Program-made: the position numbers and the translations under genes
In this document: positions 1 to 8,229 of the stretch, piece after piece
How positions within the stretch are numbered: the first letter of the stretch is position 1
Layout of the letters: the number at the start of each line of letters is the position of its first letter
Notes under the pieces: generated by a model
The model's input: only the letters and a program-made list of their open reading frames with translations
Databases searched by the model: none
What the model was told of the DNA's origin: nothing
Source: Pseudomonadota bacterium
GTDB lineage: Bacteria > Pseudomonadota > Gammaproteobacteria > Burkholderiales > Burkholderiaceae_C
Direction of reading: 5' to 3'
Length of the DNA: 47,855 nucleotides
Assembly (NCBI GenBank): GCA_021845965.1
Contig: JAJZUZ010000007.1
Location: 1-47,855 of the forward strand

Positions 1-86
1 ACTCCACGCTGGGCTACAGTTCGCCAGTTCGGTTCCTTGAGGACTGGATCAGCAAGCATGCTGCTCAGCAAGCAAAGGCGGCATGA
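1..86 (+). CDS. IS3-type transposase, C-terminal end (partial)
   Basis: An open frame runs in from the left edge (codons from base 3) and stops at TGA 84-86. Its last 27 residues include LGYSSPVRFLEDWISKH, which matches the usual C-terminal tail of the DDE integrase-type transposase (OrfB) of IS3-family elements, as I recall them. Only the tail is inside the window, so the catalytic residues cannot be checked. Whether the element is intact is unknown. I could not place its terminal inverted repeat with confidence in the following 300 bases. Confidence 0.6.
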   Translation, partial: STLGYSSPVRFLEDWISKHAAQQAKAA

Positions 87-406
87 GGACGATCCGCTGG
101 AAGGCGAAATTCGATGGGCACCTCAGTCATCCAGCGCGGAAAAGACGGATCAGAGCCTTCCGTCTACTTGCTTCGTCATCTGCTCCTTACGAGGAAGCCA
201 CAGATTGAAGTAAGTTTGTCGCGTCAGGCGTATAACCTGGAGCAAGACGATTGCTTGTCATTCTCCGTCCCCACACTTCCCCCACATCGCCAGTCTGGAG
301 ACACACCTTTTAAAAAACCTGGTGTGTATTTATCGACAAAAGAGTATGAATGTAGAGGGTTGAACCGAATTTTCCAACCATTCCCGAGGGGAATGAGCTG
401 CGAAAC
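87..406. other. Gene-free stretch between transposase tail and tRNA-Leu
   Basis: No convincing gene is seen. The first part is probably the end of the insertion sequence. A 7-bp inverted repeat (ACACACC 301-307 / GGTGTGT 321-327, 13-nt AT-rich loop) and a second hairpin at 379-395 are the only clear structures. The open frame that spans this stretch runs into the tRNA gene and has no family resemblance. Confidence 0.5.
379..395 (-). terminator. Hairpin just downstream of tRNA-Leu
   Basis: CATTCCC and GGGAATG form a 7-bp stem with a 3-nt loop, 11 nt beyond the CCA end of tRNA-Leu on the minus strand. No run of T follows, so this is only a candidate processing or termination signal. Confidence 0.35.
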
Positions 407-490
407 TGGTGCGCGGGGGGGGACTCGAACCCCCACGGTGTAACCGCCAAGACCTAAACCTGGTGCGTCTACCAATTTCGCCACCCGCGC
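407..490 (-). tRNA. tRNA-Leu, anticodon UAG
   Basis: Read on the minus strand, the sequence folds as a leucine tRNA. It has a 7-bp acceptor (GCGCGGG/CCCGCGC), the D-arm GCGAAATTGGTAGACGC, the anticodon loop TTTAGGT (anticodon TAG at 454-456) on a five-pair stem with one G-T, a class II variable arm, and the T arm GGGGG-TTCGAGT-CCCCC. CCA is encoded (407-409). It lies downstream of the efflux operon in the same direction, separated by a terminator hairpin. Confidence 0.95.
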
Positions 491-496
491 GGGAAC

Positions 497-529
497 AAAA
501 ATGGGGAGGCCAGAGACTGACCTCCCCAT
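497..529 (-). terminator. Rho-independent terminator of the efflux operon
   Basis: On the minus strand, ATGGGGAGG and CCTCCCCAT form a perfect 9-bp stem (501-509 with 521-529) with an 11-nt loop, followed at once by TTTTTG. It lies about 85 nt past the stop of the RND transporter and just before tRNA-Leu, so it closes the efflux transcript and insulates the tRNA gene. Confidence 0.8.
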
Positions 530-614
530 GAAATCGGTCAACCCGGCATTTTAACCTGCCAGACTCCCGTTGAGCGTCCGGCGTGCAGCGTCGAGCGGAT
601 TTCCCGCCCGGCGC

Positions 615-3600
615 TCAACGCTTGACGCGGAACCACGCGGCGTACATGGCCGGCAGCGCCAGCAGCGTCAGCGCAGTGGCGACGATGAGCCCGCCCATGA
701 TGGCCACGGCCATGGGCCCCCAGAAGACCGAGCGCGACAGCGGGATCATCGCGAGCACCGCGGCGGCGGCCGTCAGCACGATGGGGCGCAGGCGGCGCAC
801 GGCAGACTCCACGATGGCGTCCCAGGCCGGGACCCCATTGGCACGGTCCTGCTCGATCTGGTCGATCAGGATCACCGAATTGCGCTGGATCATGCCCATC
901 AGGGCGATCACTCCCAGCAGCGCCACGAAGCCGAAGGGGCGGTTCAGCGCCAGCAAGGCACCGGCCACCCCGGCCATGCCCAGCGGGCCGGTCAGGAACA
1001 CCAGCATGGCGCGGCTGAAGCTCTGCAACTGCAGCATGAGCAGGGTGAAGGTGATGAAGAGCATGATGGGCATGCCGGCCGCAATCGAGCCCTGGCCCTT
1101 GCTGCTCTCCTCCACCGCGCCGGCCACCTCGATGCGGTAGCCATTGAGGCCACCGGCACGCCATTTCGCCTCCAGCGTGCGCAGCGCGGGCAGCAGCTCG
1201 GCCGTCACGGTAGCGCCCTGCAGGCCCTCGACCACATCGCTCTGCACCGTGATGCCGTATTCGCGGTTCTCACGCCACATGACGCCCGGCTCCCAGGTGA
1301 AAACGGGCTTGGCTATCTGGGTCAGCGGAATCGAGCGCCCGCTGGTGGTCGGCAGATAGGCGTTGGCCAGGTCGGTGATGGCGTTGCGCTCGTCCGCCGG
1401 CTGACGCAGGACGATATCGATCAGCTTGTCGCCCTCCCGGTACTGGCCCACGGTCTGGCCGGCCAGCAGGGTACGCGAAGCCTGGGCAATCGACTGGCTG
1501 CTGACGCCCAGCGCACGCGCCTTGGCCTGATCCACCTCCAGGCGCAGTACCTTGACCGACTCGTTCCAGTTGTCGTTCACGCCGCGCGTGTTCGGACTGG
1601 CGCGCATGGCGGCCTTGACCTCGTCCGCCCGCGCGCGCAGCACGGCCGGGTCACCCCCCACCACCCGGAACTGCACCGGATAAGGTACCGGCGGCCCGTT
1701 CGGCAGCAGCTTGACGCGGCCGCGCACCTCCGGAAATTCCTCGGCCAGCAAGGCTGGCAGCTTCACGCGCAGCGTCTCGCGGGTCTTGAGGTCGGCCGGC
1801 ACGACGATCAGCTGCGACACATTGGTCTGCGGGAAGACCTGGTCCAGCGGCAGGTAGAAACGCGGCACACCCGAGCCGACCCAGGTGCTGACGGATTTCA
1901 CCCCGGCCTCGGCCATGAAGCGCTGCTCCACCCGGCGCGTCACCGACTCGTTGGCGGCGAAGGAGGTGCCCTCGGGGAACCAGAGGTCCACGAGGATCTC
2001 GGGGCGGCTGGAGTCCGGGAAGAACTGTTGCTGCACCTTGCTCATGCCGACGATGCCCAGGGCAAAGGTCAGCACGGTGGCGCCGATCGTGAGCCAGCGG
2101 TGCGCCACGCACCAGTTCACCAGGACCCGGAAGCGCGCATAGAACGGTGTATCGAACAGCTCATGCGGCTGATCGCCAGCGGCATGGGGCTTGCCTTTGA
2201 GCAGCAAGGTACCCAGGTAGGGCACGAAGTAGACCGAAACGATCCAGCTCAACACCAGTGCCAGCGCCGTGACGCCAAAAATGGCAAAGGTGTACTCACC
2301 CACCGCGGATTTGGCCATGCCGATCGGCAGAAAGCCTGCGGCCGTGATCAGCGTGCCGGTCAGCATAGGCATGGCGGTGATCTCGTAGGCAAAGGTGGCG
2401 GCGCGGACCTTGTCGTAGCCCTCCTCCATTTTGCGCACCATCATCTCCACGGCGATGATGGCGTCATCTACCAGCAGGCCCAGCGCGATGATCAGCGAAC
2501 CAAGCGAGATCTTGTGCAGGCCGATACCCCAGTACTCCATGCCCAGGAAGGTCAGGGCCAGCACCAGCGGAATGGTGATAGCCACCACCAGGCCGGGGCG
2601 CATGTCCACATAGTAGCGCTGCCACAGGGGCAGATGCAGGGCATTCTGGCGTTTATGCAGCCCGAGGCTGATGAAACTCACCAGCAGCACGATGACCACG
2701 GCCTCGACCAGCACGCCAACGAATTCGTTCACCGAAGTCGCCACCGCCTTCGGCTGGTCCTGCAGCTGCACCAGCTCGATGCCGGCCGGCAGCGTCTTCT
2801 CGATGCGGACCGTCGCCTGCTGCAAAGCCTTGCCCAGGCGGATGATGTCGCCACCCTTGGCCATGGAGATACCCAGCGCAATGACCTGCTTGCCCTGGTA
2901 GCGCACCTTGATGCTGGCCGGCTCGACGTAGCCACGCCTGATTTCGGCGATGTCGCCCAGGCGCAGCTGGGCACCGGTACTGCCACGGATCGGCATGGCG
3001 CGCAATTGCTCGACGGCCTCGAACTGGCCGGCCACACGGACCTGCACCACGTCCAGCGGCGTCTGTACGGCACCTGCGCTCTCCACTGCATTCTGCTGCC
3101 CGAGCTGGGCCAGCACCTGGTTCATGTCCAGCCCCAGCTGGGAGAGGCGCTTTTGCGAGACTTCGATGTAGAGCTTCTCGTCCTGCACGCCAAAGAGTTC
3201 GACCTTGGCCACGTCGGGCACGCGTAGCAGCTGCTGGCGCACGTCGTCGGCAAAGACTTTCACCTCGGCATCACTGAAGCCCTCCGACTCCAGGGCGTAG
3301 ATCACGCCGTAGACGTCGCCGAACTCGTCGTTGAAAAACGGCCCCTGGACGCCGCCCGGCAGCGTGCCCCGCATGTCGCCGATCTTCTTGCGCACCGTGT
3401 ACCAGGTGTTGGGCACGTCGGCGCCGCGTGTCGAATCCTTCAACTGGAAGATGATCTGCGACTCGCCCGGCTTGGAGTAGCTGCGGATCTTGTCCGCACC
3501 CGGCACTTCCTGCAGCGTGCGCTCGATCTTGTCGGTCACCTGCTCGGCGACCTGCTGCGCCGTGGCGCCGGGCCAGTAGGTGCGCACCACCATGGCGCGG

Positions 3601-3767
3601 AAGGTGAAGGGCGGGTCCTCATCCTGGCCCAGCTGGAAATAGGCGGCAAAGCCCAGCACCATCAGCACCAGCAGCAGGTAGCGCGTGAGGGCCGGGTGTT
3701 CGATCGCCCAGCGCGAGAGGTTGAACGCCGCTTTCGGCTGTTCTTGTGCCCGTTCTTGCTTGTTCAT
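615..3767 (-). CDS. RND-family efflux pump inner-membrane transporter
   Basis: The 1050-residue protein has full-length AcrB/HAE1 architecture: TM1 near residues 30-46, a large periplasmic pore domain, TM2-6, a second periplasmic domain and TM7-12. The TM4 motif GLLVDDAIIAVEMM holds the Asp pair of the proton relay. In TM10 the usual relay Lys is replaced by Arg (MIQRNSVILID), as in a subgroup of RND pumps. It would take up drugs or other amphiphiles from the periplasm and inner-membrane leaflet in exchange for protons. ATG at 3765-3767 is chosen because GAGGGG lies just upstream and the adaptor gene stops 7 bp away; the longer open frame to 3818 overlaps that gene. Its partner is the adaptor upstream. 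No outer-membrane channel gene is in the window, so a TolC-like protein must come from elsewhere. Substrate is unknown. Confidence 0.93.
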   Translation of the reverse strand: MNKQERAQEQPKAAFNLSRWAIEHPALTRYLLLVLMVLGFAAYFQLGQDEDPPFTFRAMVVRTYWPGATAQQVAEQVTDKIERTLQEVPGADKIRSYSKPGESQIIFQLKDSTRGADVPNTWYTVRKKIGDMRGTLPGGVQGPFFNDEFGDVYGVIYALESEGFSDAEVKVFADDVRQQLLRVPDVAKVELFGVQDEKLYIEVSQKRLSQLGLDMNQVLAQLGQQNAVESAGAVQTPLDVVQVRVAGQFEAVEQLRAMPIRGSTGAQLRLGDIAEIRRGYVEPASIKVRYQGKQVIALGISMAKGGDIIRLGKALQQATVRIEKTLPAGIELVQLQDQPKAVATSVNEFVGVLVEAVVIVLLVSFISLGLHKRQNALHLPLWQRYYVDMRPGLVVAITIPLVLALTFLGMEYWGIGLHKISLGSLIIALGLLVDDAIIAVEMMVRKMEEGYDKVRAATFAYEITAMPMLTGTLITAAGFLPIGMAKSAVGEYTFAIFGVTALALVLSWIVSVYFVPYLGTLLLKGKPHAAGDQPHELFDTPFYARFRVLVNWCVAHRWLTIGATVLTFALGIVGMSKVQQQFFPDSSRPEILVDLWFPEGTSFAANESVTRRVEQRFMAEAGVKSVSTWVGSGVPRFYLPLDQVFPQTNVSQLIVVPADLKTRETLRVKLPALLAEEFPEVRGRVKLLPNGPPVPYPVQFRVVGGDPAVLRARADEVKAAMRASPNTRGVNDNWNESVKVLRLEVDQAKARALGVSSQSIAQASRTLLAGQTVGQYREGDKLIDIVLRQPADERNAITDLANAYLPTTSGRSIPLTQIAKPVFTWEPGVMWRENREYGITVQSDVVEGLQGATVTAELLPALRTLEAKWRAGGLNGYRIEVAGAVEESSKGQGSIAAGMPIMLFITFTLLMLQLQSFSRAMLVFLTGPLGMAGVAGALLALNRPFGFVALLGVIALMGMIQRNSVILIDQIEQDRANGVPAWDAIVESAVRRLRPIVLTAAAAVLAMIPLSRSVFWGPMAVAIMGGLIVATALTLLALPAMYAAWFRVKR

Positions 3768-3774
3768 GCGCCCC

Positions 3775-4953
3775 TCACTTGCCCGGGACGGGGGCGACAG
3801 TACCGAGGGAGGCGCCAACCGCTGTCTGGGGCGGGCTCGCCAAGGCTGACGCAGCCTTCTCGCGGTAAAGCGTGACCTTCTGGCCTGGCGACAAAACGTG
3901 CACGCCGGCGATCACCACCTGCTGGCCCTCCTGCAGGCCCGCAGCGACGACAGCCTCGTTGCCGTCGGCCGTGGCAATCTGCACCGGCTGCGACAGCACC
4001 GTCATGCTCTTGGTATCGAGTACCCACACCGCCGTGGCCTGCCCGTCCTGGCGCAGCGCGCTCGTGGGCAGCTTGATGGCGCTGTTGCGCTCCTCGCTGC
4101 GCACCTTGGGCTGCACCGTGACCGTGGCACCCAGCGGCGGCAACTGGCGCCCTTCCAGCGCCACCTTGACCTGGTAGGTGCGTGTCACGGGGTCGGCGCT
4201 GGCCGACAGCTCACGCACGCGGCCGGCCAGCTGCGTCTGGCCCGGCCAGACGCTGACCTCCACCGCACTGCCCTGGCGCATGAGGGTCAGCTTGTCCTCC
4301 GGCACCGCGAAAACCGCATCGCGCGCGCCATCCTGGGCCACGCGCACCACGGGCTGGCCGGCACTCACCACCTGACCGGTCTCGGCCTCGACGGCCGTCA
4401 CCACGCCCGGCGCGTCGGCCACCAAGCTGGTGTAGGCACCCTGGTTGCGCTGCGCAGTCAGCTGGGCCTGAGCCTGGTCCACCTGGGCCTGGGCCGCCTT
4501 GAGCGCGGCCTCGCGGCGCTCCAGCTCGGCCCCGCTGATGAAGTTCTGCTCGCGCAATTCCTTGAAGCGCTTGAAATCGGCTGCCGCCAGGTCCCGGTTG
4601 GTCACCGCGGCCCCCAACTGGGCCTGGGCGGCGTCGGCCGCCAAGCGGTAGTCCTGCGGGTCCAGTCGGGCCAGCACCTGCCCCGCCCTGACGCGCTGGC
4701 CCAGTTCCACTTCCCGGCTGACCAGCTTGCCCGCGACCCGGAAGCCCAGGCGTGATTCGATGCGCGGTCGCACTTCGCCTGAAAACTCCTGCGTGGCCTG
4801 CAGCCCGCCGAGTCGCACCGTCATGACCTTGACGGCACGTACCGGCTCCTCCACCGGCGCCGGTCGCGAACAGGCGGCGAGCACGAGGGTGGCCGCGAAC
4901 AGGATGCCGGGCCGCCAAAGTTGACGCACGCCGAAGAAAGAGGTGTCTGACAT
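3775..4953 (-). CDS. RND efflux periplasmic adaptor (membrane fusion lipoprotein)
   Basis: The 392-residue protein has a lipoprotein signal ending LVLAAC, with the lipidated Cys at residue 28. It then has the AcrA/MexA order: barrel-sandwich half, coiled-coil alpha-hairpin rich in AQAQVDQAQAQL (about residues 100-165), second barrel-sandwich half, beta-barrel and membrane-proximal domain. It bridges the RND transporter encoded 7 bp downstream to an outer-membrane channel. ATG at 4951-4953 gives a proper lipoprotein signal and has GAGCGAG upstream; the frame continues to 5064 but that part overlaps the promoter. It is the first gene of a two-gene operon with a good sigma-70 promoter and a palindromic operator immediately upstream. 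Confidence 0.92.
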   Translation of the reverse strand: MSDTSFFGVRQLWRPGILFAATLVLAACSRPAPVEEPVRAVKVMTVRLGGLQATQEFSGEVRPRIESRLGFRVAGKLVSREVELGQRVRAGQVLARLDPQDYRLAADAAQAQLGAAVTNRDLAAADFKRFKELREQNFISGAELERREAALKAAQAQVDQAQAQLTAQRNQGAYTSLVADAPGVVTAVEAETGQVVSAGQPVVRVAQDGARDAVFAVPEDKLTLMRQGSAVEVSVWPGQTQLAGRVRELSASADPVTRTYQVKVALEGRQLPPLGATVTVQPKVRSEERNSAIKLPTSALRQDGQATAVWVLDTKSMTVLSQPVQIATADGNEAVVAAGLQEGQQVVIAGVHVLSPGQKVTLYREKAASALASPPQTAVGASLGTVAPVPGK

Positions 4954-4970
4954 GATTTCTCGCTCTTTTA

Positions 4971-4990
4971 ATAACCGACCGGTCAGTAAT
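4971..4990 (-). promoter_or_regulatory. TetR-type palindromic operator
   Basis: The core GACCGGTC (4977-4984) is a perfect 8-bp palindrome; extending to 20 bp keeps 8 of 10 base pairs. The form ACCGACCGGTCAGT resembles operators of TetR-family efflux repressors. It overlaps the -10 box and probable start of the efflux operon, an ideal place for repression. No regulator gene is next to it. Confidence 0.6.
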
Positions 4991-5016
4991 TTAGTGCAAA
5001 GTCCCGGCCTCGTCAA
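4988..5016 (-). promoter_or_regulatory. Sigma-70 promoter of the efflux operon
   Basis: On the minus strand, TTGACG (5011-5016, 5 of 6) is separated by exactly 17 nt from TAAATT (4988-4993, 4 of 6). This is the only good promoter upstream of the adaptor gene. It is overlapped by the palindromic operator. Confidence 0.65.
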
Positions 5017-5043
5017 GCCGCATGGGTGCGACCACCGCTCGGC

Positions 5044-5049
5044 GACAAT
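5044..5049 (+). promoter_or_regulatory. -10-like box GACAAT before hpnC
   Basis: GACAAT ends 7 nt before the GTG start of hpnC, so transcription would begin at or next to the start codon. No good -35 is seen. The same spacing recurs before hpnD, hemH, ribD and ribE. Confidence 0.4.
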
Positions 5050-5056
5050 CGCCCGC

Positions 5057-5926
5057 GTGAACACCCCCGCTTCCGTCCCGCCGCCGGTCCAGCATTACGA
5101 GAACTTTCCGGTTGCCTCCTGGTTATGCCCGCCGCGCCTGCGCCCGCCGATTGCCGCCATCTACCACTACGCACGCACGGCGGACGACCTCGCCGACGAA
5201 GGCGATGCCCCGGCCTCGCAGCGTCTGGATGAGCTCGCGGCCTATCGCGCTGACCTGCAGGCCGTGGCCGATGGCCGGGCGCACAGTGGCCGCTGGCCGC
5301 AGGTCTTCGAGCCGCTGGCCGCCATGCTGCGCGAATTCGCCCTGCCCGTGCCCCTGCTGGACGACCTGCTGGACGCCTTCATGCAGGATGTACGCAAGAC
5401 GCGCGACCATGCGAGCTACGCCGACCAGGCCGAATTGCTCGACTACTGCCGGCGCTCCGCCAATCCGGTGGGCCGCCTCCTGCTGCACCTGTATGGCGTC
5501 CATGATGAGGCCGCCCTGCTTGAAAGCGACGCCATCTGCAGCGCCCTGCAGTTGATCAACTTCTGGCAGGACCTCAGCCGCGACATCCCGCGCGGCCGCC
5601 ACTACCTCACCGACGCCGACTGCGCGGCGCATGGCGTCAGCCGCGCGGAACTTGCCGCGCTCAGGCCAAACGCGCGCATCCTGGCCCTCATCGGGGCACA
5701 GGTGCGCGCGGCCCGCGCACTTATGCTCGAGGGCGCGCCGCTGGTGCATCGCGTCCCGGGCCGCGCCGGCTGGGAATTGCGCCTGGTGGTGCAAGGTGGC
5801 CTGCGCATTCTCGACAAGATCGCGGCCCAGGGTTACGACACCCTGCAGCAACGCCCGACGATCGGCGCTGCCGACGCACCGCGGCTGCTGTGGCGCAGCC
5901 TGCGGATGGGACGTCGCCGCGTCTGA
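5057..5926 (+). CDS. hpnC: Squalene synthase-like HpnC (hydroxysqualene-forming)
   Basis: The 289-residue protein belongs to the trans-isoprenyl diphosphate synthase fold (squalene/phytoene synthases). The two Asp-rich Mg-diphosphate sites are visible: DDLAD at residues 43-47 and NFWQDLSRD at 168-176. In the HpnCDE route it converts presqualene diphosphate to hydroxysqualene. It is followed directly by hpnD and hpnE, which fixes the assignment. The GTG at 5057 is chosen because the family begins a few residues before HYENFPVASWL and a GACAAT box sits just upstream; the frame is open further 5' but that part overlaps the divergent efflux promoter. Confidence 0.9.
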   Translation: MNTPASVPPPVQHYENFPVASWLCPPRLRPPIAAIYHYARTADDLADEGDAPASQRLDELAAYRADLQAVADGRAHSGRWPQVFEPLAAMLREFALPVPLLDDLLDAFMQDVRKTRDHASYADQAELLDYCRRSANPVGRLLLHLYGVHDEAALLESDAICSALQLINFWQDLSRDIPRGRHYLTDADCAAHGVSRAELAALRPNARILALIGAQVRAARALMLEGAPLVHRVPGRAGWELRLVVQGGLRILDKIAAQGYDTLQQRPTIGAADAPRLLWRSLRMGRRRV

Positions 5927-5933
5927 GAGCGGT

Positions 5934-5939
5934 GACAAT
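5934..5939 (+). promoter_or_regulatory. -10-like box GACAAT before hpnD
   Basis: GACAAT lies between the hpnC stop and the hpnD ATG, 7 nt before ATG 5947. If used, it would give an internal, leaderless hpnD transcript within the operon. Confidence 0.35.
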
Positions 5940-5946
5940 GCAGCCC

Positions 5947-6786
5947 ATGACGCCCGAGCAATACGTCCAGCAGAAAGCAGCCGCCTCCGGCAGCAGCTTC
6001 TATTACGCCTTCCTGTTCCTGCCCAAGTCCCGGCGTGCTGCCATCACGGCTTTCTACGCCTTCTGCCGCGAAGTCGACGACGTGGTAGACGAAGTCAGTG
6101 ATCCCGGGGTTGCGCAGAACACGCTGGCCTGGTGGCAGGCCGAAGTGGCACGGGCCTATGCCGGCCAGCCCACCCATCCCGTGATGCAGGCCCTGATGCC
6201 GCACGCACCCGCCTACGGCATCGAGGCGCGCCACCTGCTGGCCGTGATCGAGGGCTGCGAGATGGACCTGCAACAGACACGCTACCTCGACTACCCCGGT
6301 CTGCAGCGCTACTGCCATCTCGTGGCCGGCATCGTGGGCGAAGTCGCAGCGCGCATCTTCGGCCAGACGCAGGAAGAGACCACACGTTACGCCCACACGC
6401 TGGGCCAGGCCTTCCAGCTCACCAACATCATCCGCGACGTCGGCGAAGACGCGCTGCGCGGCCGCATCTACCTGCCGGTCAGCGAACTGCAGCAGTTCGA
6501 CGTCAAGGCGCACGAGATCCTGAACCGCCAGTACTCGGAGCGCTTCACGGCCTTGATGAAATTCCAGGCCGAGCGCGCCCACCGCCTGTACGACGAGGCG
6601 CTGGCGCTGTTGCCCGCCGCGGACCGGCACGCCCAGAAACCCGGCCTGATGATGGCCAGCATCTACCGCACCCTCTTGCGCGAGATCGAGCGCGACAACT
6701 TCCAGGTGCTGCACCAGCGCATCGGTCTCACGCCGCTACGCAAGCTCTGGCTGGCGTGGCGGGTGCAGGCGCTGGGAAAGCTATGA
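5947..6786 (+). CDS. hpnD: Presqualene diphosphate synthase HpnD
   Basis: The 279-residue protein is the paralogue of HpnC in the same fold. It joins two farnesyl diphosphates head to head to give presqualene diphosphate. Asp-rich motifs are DDVVD (residues 44-48) in AFCREVDDVVDE and NIIRDVGED (160-168). The N-terminal MTPEQYVQQKAAASGSSFYY matches the family start, so ATG 5947 is preferred; an in-frame ATG at 5938 is an alternative. It starts 20 bp after hpnC and is followed by hpnE after 79 bp. Confidence 0.92.
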   Translation: MTPEQYVQQKAAASGSSFYYAFLFLPKSRRAAITAFYAFCREVDDVVDEVSDPGVAQNTLAWWQAEVARAYAGQPTHPVMQALMPHAPAYGIEARHLLAVIEGCEMDLQQTRYLDYPGLQRYCHLVAGIVGEVAARIFGQTQEETTRYAHTLGQAFQLTNIIRDVGEDALRGRIYLPVSELQQFDVKAHEILNRQYSERFTALMKFQAERAHRLYDEALALLPAADRHAQKPGLMMASIYRTLLREIERDNFQVLHQRIGLTPLRKLWLAWRVQALGKL

Positions 6787-6865
6787 CCGCCACGCTTGTG
6801 ACGTCGTGCCCGGCTGGGCTTCCCGAGGTGGCCCTCGCCGCGTGGAGCGGCCCGGCGGTGCGCGC

Positions 6866-8140
6866 ATGAAAGTCGCTGTCATCGGCGCCGGCTGGGCTGG
6901 TCTGGCTGCGGCGGTCGAAGCGACGCGCGGCGGCCACGAAGTTGCCGTCTTCGAGACCGCACGCACCCCGGGGGGGCGAGCGCGCGCCGTGCCGGCACAA
7001 CTGCCGGACGGCCGCGCCGTCATGCTGGACAACGGCCAGCACATCCTGATCGGGGCCTACACCGAGACCCTGCGCCTCATGCGCACGGTGGGCGTAGCGC
7101 CCGAGACGGCGCTGCTGCGGCTGCCGCTCACGCTGCGTTTCCCCGATGGCGCCGGTCTGGCACTGCCGCGTCTGCCGGTCCCGCTGGACGTGCTGGCCGG
7201 CGTCGCCCGGGCGCGCTGGCCGCTGGGCGAGCGCCTGGGCCTGCTGCGGGCCGCGCTGGGCTGGAAGCTGGCGCATTTCGAATGCGCGCCCTCGCTCTCC
7301 GTGGCACAACTCTGCCAGGCACTCGGCCCCCAGGTCATGCGGGAACTGATCGAGCCGCTGTGCGTCTCGGCCCTGAACACGCCGGCCGAACGGGCCAGTG
7401 CGCAGGTCTTCCTGCGCGTGCTGCGGGATGCACTCTTCAGCGTGGCCGGTGGCTCGCATCTGCTGCTGCCCCGACGGGACCTTTCCGCGCTCTTCCCCGC
7501 CGCCGCGAGTGGCTGGCTGCAGCAGCAAGGTGCCGAGGTACGCAGCGGCCAGCGGATCATGCAGGTGCGCGCCCGGGGGTCGCGATGGGAGGTGGACGGT
7601 CAGCCCTTCGACGCGGTGCTGCTGGCCACGTCGTCCGGCGAAGCCGCGCGTCTGGTCCGCGACCTCGCCGCATGCCAGCCGCAAGCCACGCCGCTGGTGG
7701 ACTGGGTCGTCCAGGCCGAGTCCTTGCACTTCGAGGCCATCACGACGCTTTACGCCTGGGCCCCCGATGCGCGCCTGCCGGCGCCTTTGCTGGCCCTGCG
7801 CCACGATGAACGGCAGCCGGCGCAGTTCGTATTCGACCGCGGACAACTCGACGGCACGGCGGGCCTGCTGGCCTTCGTCGTCAGCGCCAGCCACGGCGAC
7901 CGCAACACCCTGCAGGCCCAGGTGCTGGCGCAGGCCCGTAGCCAGTTGGGACTGACGCTGCAGCCCGTGCAGACGGTGGTGGAAAAACGGGCGACCTTCG
8001 CGTGCACGCCGGGCCTGCGGCGGCCGCCGCCAGTCATCGCCCCCGGCCTGCTCGCCTGTGGTGACTACGTAGACGGCCCCTACCCCGCCACGCTGGAAGG
8101 GGCGGTGCGCTGCGCCGTGGCGGCGGTGCGCACCCTCTGA
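6866..8140 (+). CDS. hpnE: Hydroxysqualene dehydroxylase HpnE (FAD amine-oxidase fold)
   Basis: The 424-residue protein opens with the FAD-binding dinucleotide motif VIGAGWAGLAAA and has the PGGRAR motif of the phytoene-desaturase/amine-oxidase family. A C-terminal FAD contact region lies near GLLACGDYVDGPYPATLEGA. It reductively removes the hydroxyl from hydroxysqualene to give squalene and is the third gene of hpnCDE. ATG 6866 places the Rossmann motif at the N-terminus as expected; the frame runs up to 6806 but those codons do not resemble the family. No hopene cyclase gene is in the window, so the end product (hopanoid or free squalene) cannot be told. Confidence 0.9.
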   Translation: MKVAVIGAGWAGLAAAVEATRGGHEVAVFETARTPGGRARAVPAQLPDGRAVMLDNGQHILIGAYTETLRLMRTVGVAPETALLRLPLTLRFPDGAGLALPRLPVPLDVLAGVARARWPLGERLGLLRAALGWKLAHFECAPSLSVAQLCQALGPQVMRELIEPLCVSALNTPAERASAQVFLRVLRDALFSVAGGSHLLLPRRDLSALFPAAASGWLQQQGAEVRSGQRIMQVRARGSRWEVDGQPFDAVLLATSSGEAARLVRDLAACQPQATPLVDWVVQAESLHFEAITTLYAWAPDARLPAPLLALRHDERQPAQFVFDRGQLDGTAGLLAFVVSASHGDRNTLQAQVLAQARSQLGLTLQPVQTVVEKRATFACTPGLRRPPPVIAPGLLACGDYVDGPYPATLEGAVRCAVAAVRTL

Positions 8141-8229
8141 GACTGCCATCTAACCCACGAATATGGGGCGCGGGCAGCCCGGTGGGGTCGTAAGATGCGG
8201 GTCTTGGCCACGGGGAGAGAGCCGTCGAG

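Noticed and set aside
114-443. Open frame of 109 codons at the left end
   Set aside because: It runs into tRNA-Leu, has no ribosome-binding site and resembles no family.
570-3227. Long plus-strand open frame of 885 codons opposite the RND transporter
   Set aside because: His/Gln/Arg-rich product without domains; it is the antisense shadow of a clearly coding high-GC gene.
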